NCBI RefSeq assembly: GCF_004341035.1
Contig: NZ_SLXK01000011.1
Span: 1 to 64,000 of the forward strand
Reading direction: 5' to 3'
Origin: Scopulibacillus darangshiensis
GTDB taxonomy: Bacteria; Bacillota; Bacilli; Bacillales; Sporolactobacillaceae
Length of the DNA: 64,000 nucleotides
Below, in pieces: positions 49,707 through 59,325 of this stretch. Within the stretch, counting starts at the first letter, position 1. Every line of letters starts with the position of its first letter. Made by a program: the position numbers and the translations under genes. Below the pieces are notes generated by a model. That model was not told the origin of the DNA. It did not search any database and was given only the letters and a program-made list of their open reading frames with translations.

Positions 49707-50699
49707 TTAAAACAACATTGTTAAAATGTCCCCTTTGCTTATTTTTCCAAAGTAGTGGCCTGAATTAATATCCGAGAGCTTAGCTTCAATCACATCACGC
49801 TCATATTTGGCTCCAATTAAGAGTTTTTCGATATCCGTTATATCCCCAACACCAAAGAAATCGCCAAAAATGGCGGCGTTCTGTATAACACCTTTCTTCA
49901 CATCAAGACGGATATCTATCCCTCCCGCTCCTGGAAAGCGATGGGAGTACTTCATATTAAATTTGGGGGATTTGCCATAAACCCAATCCCAATTACGATA
50001 TCTTTCCTCCGCGATCTGTCGGATGTTACCCCAGTCTCGCTCACTTAGTTTGTATTCCGGCACATCGAAGTTGGTTTCGAAGACATATTTCAACAACATT
50101 TGCCTGAACTGATCAATGTCCATATCCACATCTAAATGCTCTCTTATGTTCGTGACACGGCTTCGGACTGATTTAATACCTTTCGATAAGTATTTCTCGG
50201 CATCGGGGTTTAAAGCACGTGCTACATTTTCAAGGTTGACATCGAAAAGCAATGTCCCATGGCTGAACATCCGCCCTTTCGTTGAAAACTGCGCATTGCC
50301 CGAAATTTTCTTCCCGCCTACCAAAAGGTCATTTCTTCCGAGTAATTCCGCTTTGACACCCATTTGATGCAGCGCCCTGACGACTGGTTCCGTAAACTTT
50401 TTATAGTTATGAAAGCTGTTGCCATCGTCCTTCGTAATAAAGCTAAAACTTAGATCTCCTTCATCGTTATAAACAGCACCGCCCCCAGAGAGCCGGCGTG
50501 TGACATTGACCTCCTGCTCCCTTATATAATCCATATTGATTTCTTCCACGGTATTTTGATTTTTCCCCACAATCACTGTGGGATTCATGCTGTAAAACAA
50601 AAGATATGTCTCATTAATATCCAGTTCGGTTAAAGCGTACTCCTCTATAGCTAAATTGATAGCCGGATCCATGATGCCTTGATTATTAATATATTTCAA
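49707..50699 (-). CDS. lplJ: Lipoate--protein ligase (LplJ-type)
   Basis: A 330-residue lipoate ligase with NPTVIVGKNQNTVEEIN (about 40-56), RRLSGGGAVYNDEGDLSFSF (lipoate/ATP site) and GNAQFSTKGRMFSHGTLLFD. It attaches lipoate to E2 and GcvH lysines. Start TTG with GGAGG 9 nt upstream, giving the MKYINNQGIMDPAINLAIEEY start of the family. Its position beside the phenylacetate genes fits a role in lipoylating the nearby E2, though it may serve all complexes. Confidence 0.92.
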   Translation of the reverse strand: MKYINNQGIMDPAINLAIEEYALTELDINETYLLFYSMNPTVIVGKNQNTVEEINMDYIREQEVNVTRRLSGGGAVYNDEGDLSFSFITKDDGNSFHNYKKFTEPVVRALHQMGVKAELLGRNDLLVGGKKISGNAQFSTKGRMFSHGTLLFDVNLENVARALNPDAEKYLSKGIKSVRSRVTNIREHLDVDMDIDQFRQMLLKYVFETNFDVPEYKLSERDWGNIRQIAEERYRNWDWVYGKSPKFNMKYSHRFPGAGGIDIRLDVKKGVIQNAAIFGDFFGVGDITDIEKLLIGAKYERDVIEAKLSDINSGHYFGKISKGDILTMLF

Positions 50700-50938
50700 C
50701 TTATTTATCCTCCAGTTCAAACAATGAATGAATAGTATTCCTTTATTTTACCAGATAATAATACAGAAATGCACACCACAGATTAGACGGCTTGTTCAGA
50801 TAGATTTATGAAATATGGACCTATTTTGAGTTTTTTAACATTAGTCGTAATTACAGACAGCGTTTTCAATACGTGATAAACTGTTCATTAGTCCTTGTTT
50901 TTCGGCAATTTTCGACAATTACATCAAGAGGTGAGACT

Positions 50939-52525
50939 ATGCAAAATAATATGAAAAGAAATATCGGAACCTTTGCGTTAACAATGACCGGCATAGGTTC
51001 AATTATTGGCTCCGGTTGGTTATTTGGTGCTTGGAAAGCAGCAAAAATTGCCGGACCTGCCGCCATTTACGCCTGGATTCTTGGAACAATTCTTATATTA
51101 TTAATCGGCCTTACTTTTGCCGAACTTGGAGGCATGTTTCCCGAAGCGGGCGGGATGGTGCGATACGGCCAATTTTCCCACGGCTCGTTTGTCGGTTATT
51201 TATCAGGCTGGGCAAACTGGATTGCCATTGTGTCAGTTATTCCCGTGGAAGCGGAAGCCTCTGCTCAATACATGAGTTCCTGGCCCTTTGCTTGGGCACA
51301 TACAATCTTTAACGGCAAAGAATTATCAACAGCGGGTTTACTGATTTCAGCTGCCCTTGTGGTTGTCTACTTTTTTGTAAACTACTTCACGGTTCAACTC
51401 TTTGCACGTGTGAACACCGCGATTACTGTCTTTAAATTTATCATCCCCGGTTTAGTCATTATCGGCCTATTAGTTTCGGGTTATAACAGTGACAACTTTA
51501 CGCAGTATGGCGGATTTATGCCAAACGGATGGTCAGGTGTTCTTACAGCGGTTTCCATTTCAGGTATCGTTTTTGCCTTTAACGGCTTTCAAAGCCCGAT
51601 TAACATGGCCGGAGAAGCAAAGAATCCAAAATTCTCAGTGCCATTTGGTGTTGTGGCTTCGATATTAATTGCGGGTGTCATCTATGTTCTACTGCAGATC
51701 ACCTTTATCGGAACTATTACACCGGATATTATAAAATCAGGGTGGGCACACATTAATCTAAGTTCACCTTTCGCAGATCTTGCATTTGCATGGGGCCTTA
51801 ACTGGTTGGTTCTGCTATTATTTGCGGATGCCTTTATATCCCCGTCTGGAACAGGGATCACATACACAGCAACAACAGCAAGAATGATTTATGGGTTGGA
51901 ACAAAACGGCTATTTCCCAAAAATATTTGGAACGGTCGATGCAAAATCAGGCATTCCACGTCCGGCAATGTGGTTCAACCTTGTCGTGTCCTTTGTATTT
52001 CTGTTTCTATTCCGCGGCTGGGGACAATTATCATCAATTATTTCTATTGCAACACTGATTTCTTATATGACAGGACCAATCTCTGTCATGGTGTTCCGAA
52101 GACATAGTGAACATTTGAAAAAGCCATTCAGAATCAAAGGCATGCGCATTATTGCTCCGCTTGGTTTTATTGCGGCCTCTATGATTTATTACTGGGGCGC
52201 TTGGCCGTTGACTGGTAAAGTTATGATCATTATGATTATCGGTTTGCCTATCTATTTCTTTTACCAATTTAAATATAATTTTAAAAACTTTAAGCGCGAT
52301 TTTAAAGCCGGCGCTTGGATGATTTGTCACCTGCTATGGATGGTCTTCTTATCCTTCATCGGCAGTGAAAAATTCGGCGGCTTGAATATTATTCCTTTCG
52401 GCTGGGACTTCCTGGTCATCGCGATATCCGCCCTCGTCTTTTATTACTGGGGCGTCCACAGCGGTTGGGAAACTGATGATATTAAAAAAGGCAACGATGA
52501 ATTTTTGGATAATGAACTTGCTTAA
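50939..52525 (+). CDS. APC superfamily amino acid permease
   Basis: A 528-residue permease with 12 or more transmembrane helices. The helix-1 motif GIGSIIGSGWLFGAW (about 18-32) and helix-6 GIVFAFNGFQSPINMAGEAKNP are those of APC amino acid transporters, similar to aspartate/proton symporter YveA-like proteins. Start ATG after GAGGTGAG; the preceding 218 bp (50721-50938) hold no gene. Being next to the phenylalanine/phenylacetate island, it could import an amino acid feeding it, but this is a guess. Confidence 0.85.
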   Translation: MQNNMKRNIGTFALTMTGIGSIIGSGWLFGAWKAAKIAGPAAIYAWILGTILILLIGLTFAELGGMFPEAGGMVRYGQFSHGSFVGYLSGWANWIAIVSVIPVEAEASAQYMSSWPFAWAHTIFNGKELSTAGLLISAALVVVYFFVNYFTVQLFARVNTAITVFKFIIPGLVIIGLLVSGYNSDNFTQYGGFMPNGWSGVLTAVSISGIVFAFNGFQSPINMAGEAKNPKFSVPFGVVASILIAGVIYVLLQITFIGTITPDIIKSGWAHINLSSPFADLAFAWGLNWLVLLLFADAFISPSGTGITYTATTARMIYGLEQNGYFPKIFGTVDAKSGIPRPAMWFNLVVSFVFLFLFRGWGQLSSIISIATLISYMTGPISVMVFRRHSEHLKKPFRIKGMRIIAPLGFIAASMIYYWGAWPLTGKVMIIMIIGLPIYFFYQFKYNFKNFKRDFKAGAWMICHLLWMVFLSFIGSEKFGGLNIIPFGWDFLVIAISALVFYYWGVHSGWETDDIKKGNDEFLDNELA

Positions 52526-52534
52526 GCAGATATG

Positions 52535-52564
52535 AAAACCGGGGGCAAATGGTCCCCGGTTTTA
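52535..52564 (+). terminator. Terminator of the APC permease gene
   Basis: AAAACCGGGG (52535-52544) pairs with CCCCGGTTTT (52554-52563). Confidence 0.8.
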
Positions 52565-52612
52565 TGCACTCCCACAGGATTTTATGCATGACAAATCACA
52601 CCTTTTATCCTT

Positions 52613-52650
52613 AAAGAGCCTTCCCGCATCAGCGGAAAGGCTCTTTTTTT
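52613..52650. terminator. Terminator of yhgE
   Basis: AAAGAGCCTT (52613-52622) pairs with AAGGCTCTTT (52637-52646), with inner CCGC/GCGG pairing and flanking A/T runs. Confidence 0.8.
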
Positions 52651-55024
52651 ATTCGGTCAAGGACTCCTCATGTCTGACCATATTGTCTTTATTTTTTTTG
52701 AAAAAGAAAATATAGAATATCATGGTACATATCATAAAACCTATGAGGAAACAGGCCAATACTAAAGCGTGTGACTTTAACATATCCAGCTGATTACCTG
52801 CAATGATATTCCTGAATCCTTCTATACTGTAAGTCATTGGCAACCATTTAGGCACACTTTGCAAAGGCTCTGGAATCAATTGCACCGGGTATGACCCGCC
52901 GCTTGTTGTCAGCTGAAGTATAAGAATGATCACGACAATGAAACGCCCCGGATTGCCGAGTGCAGCCCCAAAGAACTGGATTAATGCCATAAAGGTCAAG
53001 CTTGTTAATATACTGAACAGAACAAACAGCATTGGATTATTAACCATGAGCCCAAGGCCGAATAATATAACCAAGTCTGCAATCACGGCCTGACATATAC
53101 CCATCACAGCCATCACCATATATTTGCTGAGTCCGAGTCCTATGCCGGATCGAGGCGGTCTCTGTGATTCCCTCAAATCATAAATGACGGTCAACATGAG
53201 CGCTCCGACAAATAAGCCTAGCGACAAGAAATATGGCGTAAAACCGGTGCCGTTATTGTTAACATTTGTGTGTGTTGCATCCGTTAACCTGACTGGCTTT
53301 GCGAACATATCCGCATGGTCATCATCTGTCGGTGTTTTCGCTGCCTCATCATGCGCATTATGAAGCTTTCCAGCGAGCTCCGAACTTCCGTCATAGAGTT
53401 TGCCAGCCCCATCCTTGAGTTCGGACACACCGCTATTCATTTTGCTCGCGCCATCGCTAAACTGTCCCATCCCGTCGGCAAGCTTTTGCATATTCGTATT
53501 AAGTTCCTTACTGCCGGCAAGCAGCTTTTCGCTGCCATTGTCAAGCTGTTCGATGCCGCCTATAAGAGTCGGCCAGCTTTTATTCAGCGATTCTGTTCCT
53601 TCTGCAAGCCGGTCAGCCCCTTCCTTCAGCGCCGCCGTTGCATTCGGCAATTTATCAATTTGCTTTTGAAGCTGCTCCATGCCGCCGACTAATCGGTTTT
53701 CTGCGTTCTCAAGTTGATTAAATTGGGTTAATGCCTTATTTTTTATACTCGAATATTGATCCAATTTTTGTGTCAGTGCTTTGGCAGCCGCTGCTGCTTG
53801 CTCTGGATCACCGATTTCCGAACGAATGTGTTTCAAATCATTGTGAATCTCATCCATGTTATTTTTCTTTTCTATAATCTTTTTGAAATTTTCATCGTTC
53901 TTTACCTCGGGATGCTCCTTAACAAATTGATTCACGGCGGCATCTAGCTGCGGCTGATTTTGATCAACGACATCGATAACCGCATTTAGATCAGTAAGAG
54001 CCTTTTCAAGTTGATCAGTATTATTTGTTAGATCATTAAGCAATGGTTTAAAGCTTTCGATCTTTTTCTCCAGCTGATCAAATTCATTTATTTTTTCCCT
54101 GACATCATCCAGGGCTTTATTAATGTTGGCTTGTATTTCCTCGGCTCCATTAACAACTTTTCCGTTTGCCTTAGAAATTTTCGTTACACCTTTATTAAGT
54201 TCATCTAGTTTATCGGCAAGCTTATTCGCTCCCGTTGCAAGCTTTGCAATATCATCTGTTTTGGAACTGGTTTGGTTATAAAGCTTTTGTGTCCCGTCAT
54301 TTAAATCACCAAGCCCATTTTCCAGCTTAGCAGAGCCTTGGGCGAGTTGAACTGACCCATTCGTTAAGGCTGCGCTTGCGGTCATAAGATCCCCGAAATG
54401 CTTTTTAAGTTCAATCAGCCCATTGTATTCTTTATTGCTGCCATCTGAAAGATCGCCTGCTCCGCCCGCAGCTTTTTTCAAACCATCTGTCAGCTGATCC
54501 AATTTATCGTACATCGCTTTCACATACGATTTCGTTATTTCATTTGCGACTTTATTCTTAACTTCTTTTACTCCAGTTTCGCTCATTTTTGACGCGGTAT
54601 AATTGTAGCCCCGATTTAGTTTGTATGATAAGGGAGGTTTTGTTATTTTTTCATCCTTTATAGTTGTTGCATCCTTGGAAAAACCCTTGGGAATCATGAT
54701 TGTCATAAAATACTTATTTTCTTCCATGCCTTTTTCAGCTTGTTTTTCAGATACGAACTCCCAATCGAAACTATCATTCTTCTTTAAATTATCTACTAAA
54801 TCATTGCCTACTTTAACTTTTTGGCCCGAAAGAACAGCCCCTTTATCCTGGTTAACAACCGCTACCGGGAGCTCGCCGGTTTTATCGTAAGGATTCCAGA
54901 AAGCATAAAGAAACATGCCGCAATACAGTACCGGAATCGCCATAACACCTATCATTTGAATAATCGCTTTAGGACTCTTTGTGATTGATGCCATTTCTGA
55001 GAAAAATAAGCGCAAAGCATTCAC
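52649..55024 (-). CDS. yhgE: YhgE/Pip family membrane protein
   Basis: A 791-residue protein: N-terminal transmembrane helix (IIQMIGVMAIPVLYCGMFLY), an external region of about 560 residues rich in repeated L-xx-G-x-x-L-xx-G heptad-like units (for example LAQGSAKLENGLGDLNDGT), and five or six C-terminal ABC-2-like helices from about residue 595. YhgE/Pip proteins include the lactococcal phage infection protein and ESX-secretion-linked relatives. It follows yhgD after a terminator and an inverted repeat, suggesting a separate repressible promoter. Confidence 0.9.
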   Translation of the reverse strand: MNALRLFFSEMASITKSPKAIIQMIGVMAIPVLYCGMFLYAFWNPYDKTGELPVAVVNQDKGAVLSGQKVKVGNDLVDNLKKNDSFDWEFVSEKQAEKGMEENKYFMTIMIPKGFSKDATTIKDEKITKPPLSYKLNRGYNYTASKMSETGVKEVKNKVANEITKSYVKAMYDKLDQLTDGLKKAAGGAGDLSDGSNKEYNGLIELKKHFGDLMTASAALTNGSVQLAQGSAKLENGLGDLNDGTQKLYNQTSSKTDDIAKLATGANKLADKLDELNKGVTKISKANGKVVNGAEEIQANINKALDDVREKINEFDQLEKKIESFKPLLNDLTNNTDQLEKALTDLNAVIDVVDQNQPQLDAAVNQFVKEHPEVKNDENFKKIIEKKNNMDEIHNDLKHIRSEIGDPEQAAAAAKALTQKLDQYSSIKNKALTQFNQLENAENRLVGGMEQLQKQIDKLPNATAALKEGADRLAEGTESLNKSWPTLIGGIEQLDNGSEKLLAGSKELNTNMQKLADGMGQFSDGASKMNSGVSELKDGAGKLYDGSSELAGKLHNAHDEAAKTPTDDDHADMFAKPVRLTDATHTNVNNNGTGFTPYFLSLGLFVGALMLTVIYDLRESQRPPRSGIGLGLSKYMVMAVMGICQAVIADLVILFGLGLMVNNPMLFVLFSILTSLTFMALIQFFGAALGNPGRFIVVIILILQLTTSGGSYPVQLIPEPLQSVPKWLPMTYSIEGFRNIIAGNQLDMLKSHALVLACFLIGFMICTMIFYIFFFKKNKDNMVRHEESLTE

Positions 55025-55056
55025 ATGACGTCACCTTTCTTTTCTTTAGTAATTAA

Positions 55057-55071
55057 TGACCATCTTGGTCA
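55057..55071. promoter_or_regulatory. Probable YhgD operator upstream of yhgE
   Basis: Perfect inverted repeat TGACCA-TCT-TGGTCA, 33 bp before the yhgE start codon. A second GGTCA-type half site follows at 55075, and TGACCA recurs upstream of yhgD near 55713. This fits a TetR-type operator. Confidence 0.6.
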
Positions 55072-55088
55072 AACGGTCAAGTTACCAC

Positions 55089-55115
55089 ATAAAAAAAGCC
55101 GCTTGCAAGCAGCTA
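55089..55115 (-). terminator. Terminator of yhgD
   Basis: AGCTGCTTGCAAGCGGCT hairpin on the minus strand followed by T7. Confidence 0.7.
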
Positions 55116-55119
55116 TCTT

Positions 55120-55695
55120 TTACCTTTTCATAAGTCCCTTAACAAGGTAAAGATCAAATAAATGAGCAATTTCCTCCTTTTCTAATGGCTGGTGACGCTG
55201 TTCCCATTCAAAGACTAAAGCAACATAAAGTTTAAGCATAATAAAAGCCGTCATAGCCGGATCACATGTCTTTAGTTCGCCTTTATTCATTGCTGTCTTA
55301 ATGTGCCCTTCAATGAAATGCAAAATGGCATCCTCTAATTTTGTCAGGGCGTTCTTCGCGGGCAGCGTCCCGATCTCCCGAACTTCTTGAGACAATTTAA
55401 TCGTCAATTGGTGTTCTTTCCTAAAGGCTAATATGCCGTACAAAGCCCGATGAAGATTATCAAAAAAGGAGTCTTCGGGACGGATGGCTGTTGTTGCTAT
55501 GTCCTTAGCTTGATGAATTAATTTCTCAATGATGTCATCAAATAATTCCTCTTTGTTCTTAAAAAATGTATATATGGTGCCTTTGCCGACGTTGGCGATT
55601 CTCGCCACTTGATCCATTGTCGTTGCCTTATAGCCAAAAAGGGCAAAGGACTCCTCTGCTGCCTTAAGTATGCTTGTTTTTCTATCCAAACTCAT
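55120..55695 (-). CDS. yhgD: TetR/AcrR family regulator YhgD
   Basis: A 191-residue TetR repressor (FALFGYKATTMDQVARIANV then GKGTIYTFFKNKEELF as the DNA-binding domain, residues 15-55). Order hemY-yhgD-yhgE is the same as in B. subtilis. Start at the ATG after CAGGAG. It probably represses yhgE through the palindrome downstream of its gene. Confidence 0.9.
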   Translation of the reverse strand: MSLDRKTSILKAAEESFALFGYKATTMDQVARIANVGKGTIYTFFKNKEELFDDIIEKLIHQAKDIATTAIRPEDSFFDNLHRALYGILAFRKEHQLTIKLSQEVREIGTLPAKNALTKLEDAILHFIEGHIKTAMNKGELKTCDPAMTAFIMLKLYVALVFEWEQRHQPLEKEEIAHLFDLYLVKGLMKR

Positions 55696-55813
55696 TGGCA
55701 ATCTCCTGTTTTTGACCAATTGAACATTTCAGTCATATTGTTTTACAAGAATTAATATACCATTGAACAAGCTAGGTTTGCAAGGTGATTGGATAATTAA
55801 ATTTCCTATTAAA

Positions 55814-55845
55814 AAAACCGGAACGTTTTCAAGTTCCGGTTTTGA
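55814..55845 (-). terminator. Terminator overlapping the end of hemY
   Basis: AAAACCGGAAC (55814-55824) pairs with GTTCCGGTTTT (55833-55843); the hemY stop codon is in the loop. Confidence 0.8.
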
Positions 55846-57211
55846 TACGTTCTATTATTTTTTGTGCAGCTCCTTTTCCTTGGCGGATACAGTCGGGCAG
55901 TCCGACACCATCATATGAAGCGCCAGCTAAATAGACCCCTGGATAATCATGAGGCAGCTTGTCTTGTATTTCAGCAAGCCACAGCTTATGGCCGACAGGA
56001 TATTGGGGCATCGCTTCCCGCCACCGGGTGACGACAGAAAAGTGGGGATCCTTCTTGAAATCAACGACGCCGCTTAAATTTTGCAGCGATGTGGCAATAA
56101 GCTCCTCATCGGATTGTTCAATGATGGCATCATCACCGGCTTTTCCAACATAGCATCTTACCAAGGCCTTTCCTTCTGGCACTGTATGCGGCCATTTGAG
56201 GTGTGTCCAAGTCGATGCTGTGATCGCGATCGGTTCCTTCCGGGATACGACGAATCCCGTGCCTTCCTTTTCGAGTGTCACGTCATCTTTATCAAAGGCC
56301 ATTGCAACCGTTGCAACTGATGTATTCGGATCGGCATTTTCCCTCTTAAGGTATGCGGCATCAGAAAAAAGGTTAGCGGAAATATCGTTTGGAACAGCGG
56401 ATACAACCATATCAGCGGTTATTTTTTCATTATTATTAAGTATAAGTTCATATTTATGATTTTCACGTTTAATTCGGCTGACAGTGACCCCCCGCAACAG
56501 ACGGGCATCTAACGAGTCCACAAGCCGCTCAATTAATGTTCCTAATCCGCTTGTGAGTGTCGCAAACTGACTCGTTTTCTTTTTTGGCTGTTTTCCGTTG
56601 AAACCCAAGATCAAACTGCCTGCATCCCTTTCGACATTAATGAATTGGGGCTGGGTTGCAGCTAAGCTTAATTTATAGATGTTCCCTGCATAAATTCCAG
56701 AGAGAAGCGGACTGATAATATGGTCAACCATTTCCTCACCAAGACGGGCGGAGAAAAAGTCACCAACAGACATATCCTCGTACTCCGGCAGCTGCGGCAG
56801 GATCAAATCATTTAATGCTCTCGCTTTGCCGTCTTCCGAAAGCAGGCCGGAATCCAGCATCGGTTTCAATTGTGTTGGCACACCCATTACTGAGCCTTCG
56901 GGAATAGGATGAAGCTCACCGCTTTTTAGAATATAAGACTTCCCGGTATGGTTAGAAACGACTTGATCACCCAGTCCAAGAGCTTCCACAAGCTCGAGCG
57001 CTTCCTTTTTTCGCTTCAAAAAGGAATCCGGCCCTCTTTCAATTGTAAAACCGTCCCGATGTACCGTCTCGACTTTACCGCCAAACTGGTCTTTTGTCTC
57101 GATGACTGTGACATGAAGATCAAGATGGCTGCTTGCAGCAAGCTTTTGAAGATAAAAAGCTGCGGTTAGTCCTGTAATCCCGCCGCCGATAACAGCAACA
57201 TGCTTAGCCAT
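55829..57211 (-). CDS. hemY: Coproporphyrinogen/protoporphyrinogen oxidase HemY
   Basis: A 460-residue FAD enzyme. The dinucleotide fold [17 protein letters not shown] is at residues 5-21, [12 protein letters not shown] near 63, and the C-terminal [20 protein letters not shown] closes the FAD site. In Gram-positives it oxidises coproporphyrinogen III to coproporphyrin III. The ATG overlaps the hemH stop (ATGGCTAA). The longer upstream frame is not used. Confidence 0.93.
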   Translation of the reverse strand: MAKHVAVIGGGITGLTAAFYLQKLAASSHLDLHVTVIETKDQFGGKVETVHRDGFTIERGPDSFLKRKKEALELVEALGLGDQVVSNHTGKSYILKSGELHPIPEGSVMGVPTQLKPMLDSGLLSEDGKARALNDLILPQLPEYEDMSVGDFFSARLGEEMVDHIISPLLSGIYAGNIYKLSLAATQPQFINVERDAGSLILGFNGKQPKKKTSQFATLTSGLGTLIERLVDSLDARLLRGVTVSRIKRENHKYELILNNNEKITADMVVSAVPNDISANLFSDAAYLKRENADPNTSVATVAMAFDKDDVTLEKEGTGFVVSRKEPIAITASTWTHLKWPHTVPEGKALVRCYVGKAGDDAIIEQSDEELIATSLQNLSGVVDFKKDPHFSVVTRWREAMPQYPVGHKLWLAEIQDKLPHDYPGVYLAGASYDGVGLPDCIRQGKGAAQKIIERIKTGT

Positions 57212-58157
57212 TGACCTTGCCGCTTTTCTCGGATAATGTCTTAAGCACAACATTGGTGAGACAATCAATAAATTCCGGATTCGCATTTGGCATATCAGGT
57301 CTGTAATAAGCCGCACCTAATTCATCTGTAATCACTTTACATTCAAAGTCATTATCATATAAAACCTCGAGATGTTCAGCGACAAAACCAACAGGACAAT
57401 AAATGAATGACCGGTAACCTTCTTGTTCATACAGGTCCCTCGTCAAATCTTGTACATCAGGGCCAATCCATGGATCAGGCGTATTTCCGGCGCTTTGCCA
57501 GCCGATGGCGTCATGCTGAAGATTTGCAGCCTCGCTGATCAACTTTGCTGTTTCCTCTAATTGATTGGGATATGGATCACCTGTAGAAATAATCTTCTCC
57601 GGAAGGCTGTGCGCTGAAAAGACGACGACAGTTTGCTCATGATCTTTTTCAGGAATAGCCTTGAATGTATGCCTGATTTGATCTGCCCAGTATGAAATAA
57701 ACGCTGGCTCACGGTACCAGCTTTCAACTGATGTGATAGATGGACCGCCAAGCTCTTTGGCCGTTTGGATGGCTCGTTCGTTGTATGCTTTCACACTGAA
57801 TGTGGAGAAATGAGGTGCCAACACAAGGCTCACCGCTTCATCAATACCGTCTTCATGCATTTGTTTGACAGCATCCTCTATAAAAGGGTGTATATGTTTC
57901 AGACCGAGGTAAGCTTTGAATTCGACATCATTTTGCCGTTCATTCAAACGTTTCTCCAAACCTTCCGCTTGTTCTTTCGTGATTTTCGCTAAAGGAGATG
58001 TCCCGCCAATCGCTTCATATCGGCCCTTAAGATCCTGAAGAAGGTCATCCGTAGGTCTTCGGCCATGCCGAATATGTGTATAATATGGTTCAATGTCTTC
58101 AGAACTGTATGGTGTGCCGTAAGCCATGACTAGTAAACCAATCTTCTTTTTTGCCAT
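57204..58157 (-). CDS. hemH: Coproporphyrin III ferrochelatase
   Basis: A 317-residue monomeric ferrochelatase with [20 protein letters not shown] (about 12-31), [12 protein letters not shown] (catalytic His near 187) and [19 protein letters not shown] with the catalytic Glu. It inserts Fe2+ into coproporphyrin III. It lies 15 bp after hemE and overlaps hemY. Confidence 0.94.
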   Translation of the reverse strand: MAKKKIGLLVMAYGTPYSSEDIEPYYTHIRHGRRPTDDLLQDLKGRYEAIGGTSPLAKITKEQAEGLEKRLNERQNDVEFKAYLGLKHIHPFIEDAVKQMHEDGIDEAVSLVLAPHFSTFSVKAYNERAIQTAKELGGPSITSVESWYREPAFISYWADQIRHTFKAIPEKDHEQTVVVFSAHSLPEKIISTGDPYPNQLEETAKLISEAANLQHDAIGWQSAGNTPDPWIGPDVQDLTRDLYEQEGYRSFIYCPVGFVAEHLEVLYDNDFECKVITDELGAAYYRPDMPNANPEFIDCLTNVVLKTLSEKSGKVNG

Positions 58158-58172
58158 CTTTTCTCCCCCATT

Positions 58173-59204
58173 TTATTTACTAGTGTAATCATGCACAAAA
58201 TCCGTTAACTTTTTCAGTGTTGCAACGCTTGCTGCCGGGAATATACCGTGGCCAAGGTTAAAGATATGGCCGGTTGTCTCTTTGCCTTGATCCAGAATGG
58301 TCTTTGTTCGGTCCCTTAGCATATCAAAGGGTGCGAGTAATAAAGATGGATCAAGATTTCCTTGAAGACCTTTCTGTATGCCCATTGCTCTGACATCCTT
58401 AATCGATGTTCGCCAGTCAATCGATAACACATCTACAGGCAGCTTATTCCATTCCTTTAATAAATGGCCCGATCCGCTGCCGAAATAGATGGTTGGAACG
58501 CCCGTTTCTTTCAAAGCTGTGAAGATCTTCTCCATTGCAGGAGCGATATAGATACGGTAATCCTGTTCCTCCAAGGCACCGACCCATGAATCGAAAACCT
58601 GGACGGCTTGTGCACCGGCCTTAATTTGTGCTTTAAGATATACGATCGTGAGTTCAGCAAGCTTGTCCATTAACGCTTGCCAAACGCTGGGCTTGGCATA
58701 CATGAACCCTTTCGTCTTATGGTAGCCTTTGGATGGGCCGCCTTCAATAATATAGCTTGCCAAAGTGAACGGTGCTCCTGAGAACCCGATTAACGGCACA
58801 TTCAATTGCTCCCTAAGAAGTTTCACCGTATCTAATATGAAAGGAACATCGCGATTCGGATCCAGGCTTCTCAGATTTTGTATATCTTCTATTGTTGAAA
58901 CAGGATTTGAAATGACCGGTCCGACTCCTTCTACAATTTCAACATCGACACCGATCGGTTTCAGCGGTGTCATGATATCCGCGAACAGAATAGCAGCGTC
59001 GACACCTAATTGATCTACCGGGAGCTTTGTTACCTCAGCACACACTTCCGGGTTTTCATTAATGTCAAAGAAGCTGTATTTCTCTCTGATTTTTCGGTAC
59101 TCAGGCTGATAACGTCCCGCCTGTCTCATGTACCATACAGGCGTATACGGGACATCCTCACCGCGGCATGCCTTTAAAAATACATCATTAAACCTATTCG
59201 CCAA
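58173..59204 (-). CDS. hemE: Uroporphyrinogen decarboxylase
   Basis: A 343-residue HemE with the signature [15 protein letters not shown] (about 22-36) and [17 protein letters not shown] (about 143-159), and D72-equivalent in [10 protein letters not shown]. It makes coproporphyrinogen III. First gene of the hemEHY operon; gap to pbpF is 121 bp. Confidence 0.95.
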   Translation of the reverse strand: MANRFNDVFLKACRGEDVPYTPVWYMRQAGRYQPEYRKIREKYSFFDINENPEVCAEVTKLPVDQLGVDAAILFADIMTPLKPIGVDVEIVEGVGPVISNPVSTIEDIQNLRSLDPNRDVPFILDTVKLLREQLNVPLIGFSGAPFTLASYIIEGGPSKGYHKTKGFMYAKPSVWQALMDKLAELTIVYLKAQIKAGAQAVQVFDSWVGALEEQDYRIYIAPAMEKIFTALKETGVPTIYFGSGSGHLLKEWNKLPVDVLSIDWRTSIKDVRAMGIQKGLQGNLDPSLLLAPFDMLRDRTKTILDQGKETTGHIFNLGHGIFPAASVATLKKLTDFVHDYTSK

Positions 59205-59325
59205 AACACGACACCCTTCCTCGTCCGTAACATATTCATTTCTATTTTATCTAAAAGCCGGATGAATTGCATTGATAAACGCTCGATTTCCTCCCCAACA
59301 TCAATTGTTCAAGAAAATGTCTTAA

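Noticed and set aside
38150-50699. Horizontal transfer of the paa island
   Set aside because: No integrase, insertion sequence, tRNA junction or clear composition shift is visible at its ends.
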